The translations under genes and the position numbers were made by a program. DNA of 64,000 nucleotides from Sipunculus nudus (lineage: Eukaryota; Annelida; Sipuncula; Golfingiida; Sipunculidae). Below the pieces are notes generated by a model. It saw only the letters and a program-made list of their open reading frames with translations. It was not told the origin of the DNA and made no database searches. This document shows, one piece after another, positions 40,015 through 49,000 of the stretch (its first letter is position 1; each line of letters starts with the position of its first letter). The DNA is taken from positions 60,360,618-60,424,617 of the forward strand of contig CM049317.1 of the NCBI GenBank assembly GCA_026874595.1. The letters are read 5' to 3'.

Positions 40015-43000
40015 GGTTTGGCAGGATCTGTATTGATTTAAAGTTTAGAATACAATACTTACAATACCTAATTAATTTCTGGATCAGTCATTAAATTAGG
40101 ACTTATATCACAGTCGATATGTATCAAAGTCTTTGTGTACAGCTAATGCATGGGCCATTTTTCGAAACCATGCACAAATCAGGTTTGTAATGAAGTTGAT
40201 TTCAGAGTTCATCTTAGTTGATGGGGCATCTTATTCCCGAGGGATTCATATTCTCAATTATTTCACATTCGCGAATATCACAAAAATAAAAACCTCATAA
40301 ATAAAAAGGCAACCACAGTATAACCGAACTTTTTATACCTATGCCAGGTGGCAGAGGATAACACCTTTGTTGCTGCTGGTTGGATTGGACTGTCTGCAAC
40401 ATTTCTCAAATTGTTATATTTTGATGAAATTTTGTCAATTGTTTGGAATACACTCAAGAAACTCAGTTACTTTAAAATAATAAAAGTTTGAGCAATTTTG
40501 ACATGTTTGCAACACACTCAGTGAACTCAATTACTTTTTGAGCAAAAGTTTGAGCAAGTTAAAGAAAATCTTGAGATTACAGCATGATTTGAACTGAAAT
40601 GTGCTGAGTTTGTATCTCTTTAATTCTAATGAATTTATTTAAATTCTTCTCTCTCCATAGCTTTGATATCAAAAGTGCCAACTTGGATGACAGCAAGAGT
40701 TTTGTGGTGGACTACACTCCCTTCCTGGTGCTACCAAACAGGTCAGGGCTTGATAATTACATTTGTTTTAAAATCTTATATATCTCAACATTTTAAAATA
40801 TGTTTCATTTTATGTAACAATTCCATGTGCAACTGTTTGACAGTCCAGCTGATTGTTAAAAATAATAAGAAAAAGTTGGGTTTTTAGCTCAGCTGACTTT
40901 CAGTCATGCTGAGCTATAGCGATCACTCTTTATCCGTCGTCCGTCTGTCCGTCTGTCTGTCTGTCTGTCTGTCCGTTAACCTGGCACAAATCGTAACCTC
41001 TGGACTTAGAATCTTGTAACTTGAGATTCTGAGAGGTAGATGAAAAATCTCCTTGGAAACCAGAAATTAGGTCTCTGTTACCCATATCCTTCGAGCTATT
41101 GGGCCCCAAAGTACCCCCCAGAATAGTCAAAAATTTCATACAAAAACTTCAAGATCTCATTAATTACATCACTGATGGTCATGATTTTTGGCATACATAT
41201 TGATCATGAGATGTTTCATCAGTTTCTGCAGACTGGTGACACCACCTGTATTTTTTCAAATTTTTACAATTTTTTTTCTCTATTTATGAGACCTTTAAGG
41301 ATGAAGTTATCTGTCAACAGGGTACAAATTGTAACGACTGGACCTAGAATCTTCATTCTTGACACACAGGGAGACCCATGAAAAGTCTCCATGCAAACCT
41401 GAAATTAGGTCTCTGTTACCCATATGCTTTGAGCTATGGCACTCCAAAGTACAGCTTGGAATAATGGAAAATTTGATACAAAAGCTTAAGTATCTGAACA
41501 ACTAAAGCAGAGATCACCATAATTGTATGCATGGATATTGATCACGGAATGTTTCATCAGTTTCTGCAGACTGGTGGCACCACCTATATTTGTTCTTTTT
41601 TTTTACAAATTTTTTTCTTTATTTTTGCGACCTTTAAAGATATGAACATCTGTTAACAGGGCACAAATCGTAACGACTGGACGTAGAATCTTCATTCTTG
41701 ACACACAGGTTGACCCATGAAAAGTCCCCATGAAAAACTGAATTTAGGTCCCCCATACCCATATCCTTTAAGCTGTATGGCTCCAAAATACCCCTAAGAA
41801 TAATGAAAAATTTGATACAAAAACAGCAGTATCTCAGTAACTATAACACTGATGGTCATGATTTTTGCCAGACATATTGATCATGAGGTGTTCCATTAGT
41901 TTCTGCAGACTGGGTGCGCCACCTCTATTTTTTCAAATTTTTACGAATTTTTTCTCTTTTTTTGAGACCTTTTAAAGATGTGGTTTTCTGTCAACAGGGT
42001 ACAAATCGTAACAACTGGACCTAGAATCTTCATTCTTGTCATGCAAGGAGGCCCATGAAAAGTGTCTGTGGAAACCTGAAATTAGGTCTCTGTTTCCCAT
42101 ATCCTTTGAGCTAAAGGACTCCGAAGTATCCCTCAGAATAATGAACAATTTGATACAAAAGCTGAAGTATCTGAACAACTAATGCAGAGATCACCATGAT
42201 TCTTTGCATGGATATTGATTATGGAGTGTTTCATCAGTTTCTGCCGACTGGTGGTGCCACCTATATTTTATTCAATTTATCGAATTTTTTTCTCTATTTT
42301 TTAGACCTTTAAGGATGCTGTCATCTGTTTACATGGCACAAATTGTAACAACTGGACCTAGAATCTTCATTCTTGTGATGCAAGGAGGCCCATGAAAAGT
42401 GTCTGTGGAAACCTGAAATTAGGTCTCTGTTACCCATATCCTTTAAGCTATAGGACTCTGAAGTATCCCTCAGAATAATGGAAAATTTGATACAAAAGCT
42501 GAAGTATCTGAACAACTAATGCAGAGATCACCATGATTCTTTGCATGCATATTAACCATTAAGTCTTTTTATTAGTTTCTGCAGACTGGTGGAGCCACCT
42601 GCATTTTTTCTCTATTTTTGAGATATATAAATACAGACACAATCTTGGCCTGTTGGTTAATCTGTTTGATGCTTCAGTTGAATGGGTATATACTACCATT
42701 CAGATGTTAAAATTTTCTTTTGCGAATCTCTTCCCAGTCAGCTGAGCGTCATGACCAATGGGTCACTTGTTAGTCAAATATCACCAATTTTTAAATGGCA
42801 CACTTGATCACACTTTTAAATGGCTATTTACACACTGTACTCAGATCTCCAAAGTAACTACCATCTTGATCAATATGCAAATCTCAGCCGCATATGACAC
42901 CCATATTTAAGCCTACTTTCTTCAAACAAAAATTTATAAAAAAATAGTGTATTAATTGAGATTTATTTAATTTAATTTATCAAAATGATGTGCACAACAT

Positions 43001-46000
43001 TTCTTGAAATATTAATTCAAGAAGTAATCCAAGAGATGCCAAATTGTTCTGATGTAGCATTTTAAAGAAATTCTTTCCTTTTAAATAATTAAACAAAATA
43101 TAGTTTAACTCATCAGTAGGCATAATTTGATAATATATGAAACAAATCATGGATAAATAAAGGTGCAACTTCAAATTGTGAATTCTGGAGTGTTATATTC
43201 ATATATTTATTGCTTTGCAAATTTAAAAAATATATTTTATAAAAAAAAGGAAACATATCTGTGTGCATAATGTGATGTTACCGGACTAAATTACATATAA
43301 ATGTTGATGCAATTTAGATTTGTGAATCAATTTAAATATTCAGATATATATGATATACTGTAAATATAAAGTAAAATTTATAAACTTAAAAAAAAAGACG
43401 TAACAAAAGAAGAAATAGGATCTAATGCAAATATTTGTTCATTGTTTTCCTGTCTCAGTAGAATGGAAATTAAACTTTTTTGCTTTGTTTTCCATCTCTC
43501 TGCCTGTTTTTAAATATTTTAAAATAATTTCATTTAAATTAAATTTTATCCTTTACGTATATGCAGAGGTGCTGTAACTCCCACCAGTCCCTGTAAGCAC
43601 CATTGAATTTAATTCCATATTCTGTATTAATATCCAAAGGTGTTGTAACTCCCCCCCCCCCCCCCCCCCCCCCCAGTCAACATTGAGCCCTAGTTCCTGA
43701 GCACTGAGGATAGTATTATTGTTGCAACTTCAAAAATTCTATGGTGATGCAGTTATAACTGTTACAATCAGCTGAGCGCCGTGACCTATTGGTCCCTTGT
43801 TTTTTTCTTTCTCTATTTTTTAGCTACTAGTTGGTATCTTGTTGAGTGAACTGAAGGAATCATGGTCTCTTTTTTGGATTGTTTCAGGGAAATCATTCCA
43901 CCAATGCAACCAGCCAGGTCTTCTAAACAAAATGATGAAAAAGAGAAAGAAGAAAAGAGAAGATCTCTCAGTCAGCAGCTTATTCTCCAAGCAGAACAAA
44001 AGGTTTGTATGAAATCCATGAAAAATATAGACATCTGTGTGTAGATGTGTATCATAGAATAAAGAGTATCATTCAGTTGACTTCAGATTATACTTAAAGG
44101 GTCCTATTCATTTACCAGGTATGTTAAATATATAAAAATACCATTTATTTACCCTTGTACACAAGTTTAAATTAACTTGACCAGGCACGTTCACAGGCAC
44201 GTAACATAAACAAAGGAGGGTTATTTAGTAATATCAGACAGGGCACCACTAGGATGCATGCAGCGCTCTCTGTCTCTGTATAGAGACTGATACTGCATCT
44301 ACTTTTATCATAGACCTTTTTTGGTACACAATCTCCCAAGGGTTCACATTGGACTCTGACTGTTTTCAAGCATACTCCTTCACCTGAAAGTGCTTCATTC
44401 TTCACATTTAGTATTATTGTTGAGAACTGATATATATATATATAGATATTATTAACTTTTTTTACCTAGGTTTCTGTGAAGAATTTATGAAAATGATGTT
44501 TGCCCTACTTTCTTTGTTATCAGGGTTACTTTGAGGAGCTTGTGACACTGATGTATGTATTTCTGTTTTTGTTACCAGGGTTACATTGTGTTGCTTTCTT
44601 TGTCACCAAGGTTACTTTGACTAATTTGTAAAACTGATATACACATTGCTACCTTTGTCACCGGAGTTCTTTGTCTTCCTATCTTTGTCACCAAAGTTAT
44701 TTTGTGTTGCCAACTTTGTTTCCAGGGTTACCTTGTGTTGCTTTCTATGTTTACAGGGTTACTTTGAAGAGCTTGTGAAACTGAGAGAGATGCAGTTGGA
44801 GGAGGCTGTAAGTGACAGAGACATGTTACAGATGAAACTGAAGGACCGAGAGCAGGACCACAACCAAGAAAAATACCAGCTTGAGTCAGTTGTGCTAGAA
44901 CTCCAGGCTCAGATGTAAGTTTTTTTCCTTTCTTACACTAGTGGTATACCCTTTAATCATGAAATCACTTATGCAGCTTCTCGTGTAGATGGAGGAGAAA
45001 ACCACTGGCTGGTGCAGCAGGAAGCCCGTTTGTGCAGGCAAGTGTGATTCAGCCAGACACTCAATAGCAGGGACGAAACTGTCAATCCCCACTTTGTTAG
45101 CTTATATACGCTGTGGTCTCTAATTAATTAATATAATTAATGAATAAATATGAGGTTACAATTGTTTGGTACCAGAATATATGACAAATTCAAGAAACTT
45201 GCAAAATTTGATATTTCTTAATGATTGAAAGACAATGTGTACGTTCCCTTATATCATCCTACAAGGTAGTTGATTCAAGATCAAATTCAAATGCAAACCT
45301 TGCTGTCAATGCAGCAATTTCTGATGTCTTTTCATGTTTCTGTAATATGTTTTAACACAGTATAATAAATATGATAAATAATAATTATCAGTATGATCAG
45401 CATTTAAAAAGACTGTCCAGTGCCCATCCTGTTGTATTGAATGAATGGGCTGGTCAGGCTTGACGCTAGGGGGCACTAGTTGTTTGCCTGCAGTTTTTAG
45501 CTCAGCTGACTATAAGTCATCTGAGCTATAGTCATGGTCCATTGTCCATCGTCCGTCCGTCTGTCGTGCCGTCCGTCCGTCTGTCTGTCTGTCCGTCTGG
45601 ATGTCCGTCCGTAAGACTGGCACGTTTCAACACCGTTGGACCTGCGAATCTGAATTTCAGCATACAGTTAGATGTCCCCATAATCTCCTACCATGCCAAA
45701 AATTGGGTCAATAGGACTTCGTTCCTTTGAGATATTAAGGAAAAACCTCATTTTTTTATTTGAAATCTATTTTCACACTTTAGGACTGCCTAATATCAAA
45801 ACAACTCATCTGGTTTTCTTCATATTTACCATAAATATTCCTCTATATAGTTCCTATTTAATGCCAGATATTAAGTCAGTATTATATAATTTAAAAAAGT
45901 TATGGGCCCAAACATAATGGACTTTGTAAAAAAATCAGGAAGATATTTGGTCACTTAAGACCAAAAGTGGTAAAGGTAGGGACTTTTTTCCAGTAAAACA

Positions 46001-49000
46001 ACTTTAATTAATCAAAATTTAATTGTATACCAAAAATTAGATCAAAATCTGTTAATTTTTTTTTAAATATTGGCAAAAATATAAAATTGGTACCTTAAAT
46101 TTTGCCCAACTTTGGCCATGGCACGTTTTTTTCCTGTAAGTACTGTGAATTTAATTTTCACACCATGTATACATAAGGATTTAATCTGTTAAAATCTGAA
46201 ATTTGAAAATAAAAGCTGCAAAATTAGGCTAGTTATTGAATTTTTTGGGGGGTTTTGTTGTATTCCCTTACATTGTCAAGCAGTCCACTTTGATGACTGT
46301 AGGTCATTCAGTGCACAACTCTATGCTCCCCAGGCTGTTGACATAATTTTAGATGTCCCCAAAATCTCCTACCATACCGAAAATTGGGTCATTAGGACTT
46401 TGTTCCTTCGAGATATTAAGGAAAAAACTCTGTTTTCCATAAAAAAAGCCATTGTTACACTTCAAGGCTGCCTAATATCAAAACCACTGATCTGTTTTTG
46501 ATTGTATTTAGTATTCACATTCTTTTATACATTTTCTATGAACATACCAAAAATTAGGTCAGTATTGGGTATTATTTTGAAGTTATGGGCCAAAACATAA
46601 TGCAATTTTTTAAAAAATCAGGAAATATATTTACTCACCTAACATGAGAATTGCTGAACCTAGAGACTTTTTTTTCAGGAATATAACTTTATTTAATCAA
46701 GATTCAATTGTTTACCCAAAATTAGATCTGAATTTTGCAAATTTTTCAAGTTATTAGCATAAATAAAAAATCAATACCTTAAATTTTGTCCAACTTTGGC
46801 ACTGTTGATTTAATTTTCCCAGCATATATGCATAAGGATTTAATCTTTTAAAATCTGAACTTTCAAAAGAAATTGATTGGAAAGAATAGCTTTTATTCAT
46901 GTTTTCATACACCATGTCAAGTGTTGTTTACATCTAGCCCACCTAGTAGTACAGCCTTCACTTGCATTATGTAACCCACCCCAGGCAGCTTACCTTGGCC
47001 CAGCTTGGCCACTACTAGCAGGCTTCCCCTCTGCCCTGCACTCATCCCCCCAGCTGGTGCATAAACTAGATGAATGTTATAGTTTTTCTGTATTTTATTT
47101 TATTCTTGGACATGCTACATTTTAGATTTTGTATTGAACCACCAGGGTTACAATGATTAAAGTGTACATTTAATTGTGTCCACAAAGTGGTGTATTGCTG
47201 TGAAAGTGTGGATGTTCATGAGATAAGTAATTCCTTACTTCAGAAGAGTAAAAACTTCACCAGGTGTGAAATTGACTATTAATTCCAGTAATTAATTAAA
47301 ACTGGGATAGTAATTAGCACATTCAACCAACAGTGTGTATACTTTATTTGAAAAGATGTTGTATTTTATCAAATTTACTTTTATTTTATTTTGGTGAATA
47401 AAATTAAGCATGTCCTGAAAACTCCAATGTGCAAAACTTTTTAATAGTGATTCAAGGAATATTCTTGTAGATGCCATGTTGTGGCATTATTTTCTTTTAA
47501 AATCAGTTTAAACATTTATGATTTAAAAATAATAAAATATATGTGTATGCATAATATGACCCAGTGTTTTTTACGCTGTATATATAATGATTGCAACTTT
47601 TGAAATAATTCTAATATTTTAACTTATATTTTCAGGTTTTTTAATTAAAAATTTATAAACCTGTAAATAAAAAAATGATTCAGATAAAAACTTCTTAATG
47701 GAAAAAGTGGATCTGCTTAAAAATATAGGATTATATATAAACTTAAATGCATTATTCTCTTGAAAGTGAAATAAAGGTATTAGTCCATTCTGTCCACTTG
47801 CCTGTCCATCTGTAAATTTTCGTATGCGTCACAGTATCTCAAAACTTTTACTGTTTTTCTTCATGACAGTCTTGTCAGAGTATTAGTTTGCAATCATATA
47901 TTTAGAACCTTACTATAACCAAGTAGGAGGGCCCCTTTCCTCTTAGCTTTTCATATTCTTATATAAATGAAAAACATTACAATAGAATATTTCTACATCC
48001 ACCTTCGTGCTGCCCTCACTTTTCCCTTCTCCGAACCCCATCCCAAAGTTAGCCTCAGTAAGCAAGAACAAGATGAATCAGATATATTCATACTTTAATA
48101 TTTTGTATAACTATTCGTCCATAGGTACCTATGTACATGCCAGAAATTATGTCAATATTGTGTAATATGTAGACATAGTGGGCATCACAATAATGTACCT
48201 TGTCAAGACTAAAGAGATATTGTGTCATACAGTCACATATTCATAAATCACTTCATCAGCATAGTTAATCATAACATCATATCTGTCAAATTGAACGCTT
48301 GCAGACTACCATACACTTTAGATCCTTCAACAAATAGCCTTATCATCATTCTACTACTGCTTATTACTGCTGTCATTGCATTCATATTTGCTCAAATATA
48401 TCACAATTTTCAACCCCTCCTAAATAAAAAATAAATAACTTTATTTGACTCTATTAATCCATCAGTCAGGTGATTTCATTTATCATTTACTCACATATTA
48501 CATTACATTCCTTTATAAAAGCCCAACATGTACATGATATTCATAAGCTTTATCGACTCGATATAGTATCACAGTGGAGAAACATTTATAGTCCAATCAC
48601 GATCAGCTGAGCGCCGTGACCCATGGGTCCCTTGTTCAAGCAGGCAGTCATTTACTGCCTCAACACACAAGAGTATTGGTATTGGTAATATCCTGAATCC
48701 CAATATGCAACTTGTAACATCTGGGTTTTAATCTGTACCCAAAAATGGATGCCAAATAAGCAGTTTTTTTGCAACGTTTTGCAGTTTTTGAGAAGAGCAG
48801 GGTGTCACACCACACACATAGCGGACATATATTTCCCGGGTTCTTTCACACAAAAGTCCAAAATAATCACTTGTTCTAGGGGTAAAGACAACACAGGTTT
48901 ATTCTGGTAATGTCCAACAATTGACCACTGTCATCATTGACTGGCTCCAATCTTACAAGAAACAATGTCTTCACCAAGGTACATTCCAAGTATAATCCCT

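Larger units (their letters stand above)
34194..40318. mobile_element. TA-flanked MITE (CTGTGGTTG termini) split by a DIRS insertion
   Basis: CTGTGGTTG (34194-34202) and CAACCACAG (40310-40318) are flanked by TA on the outside. Subterminal ATTTTCGC / ATTCGCG motifs are inverted between the left (34194-34300) and right (about 40200-40318) parts. Apart from the 5.7 kb DIRS block the element would be a few hundred bases. The termini resemble those of the 25.1 kb element (TA|CTGTRG). Confidence 0.65.

Noticed and set aside
41000-42520. Repeated minus-strand frames of 64-69 codons (M-F-R-Y-F-S-F-C-I-K type)
   Set aside because: They recur because the 338-bp monomer recurs; no sign of selection on the protein.
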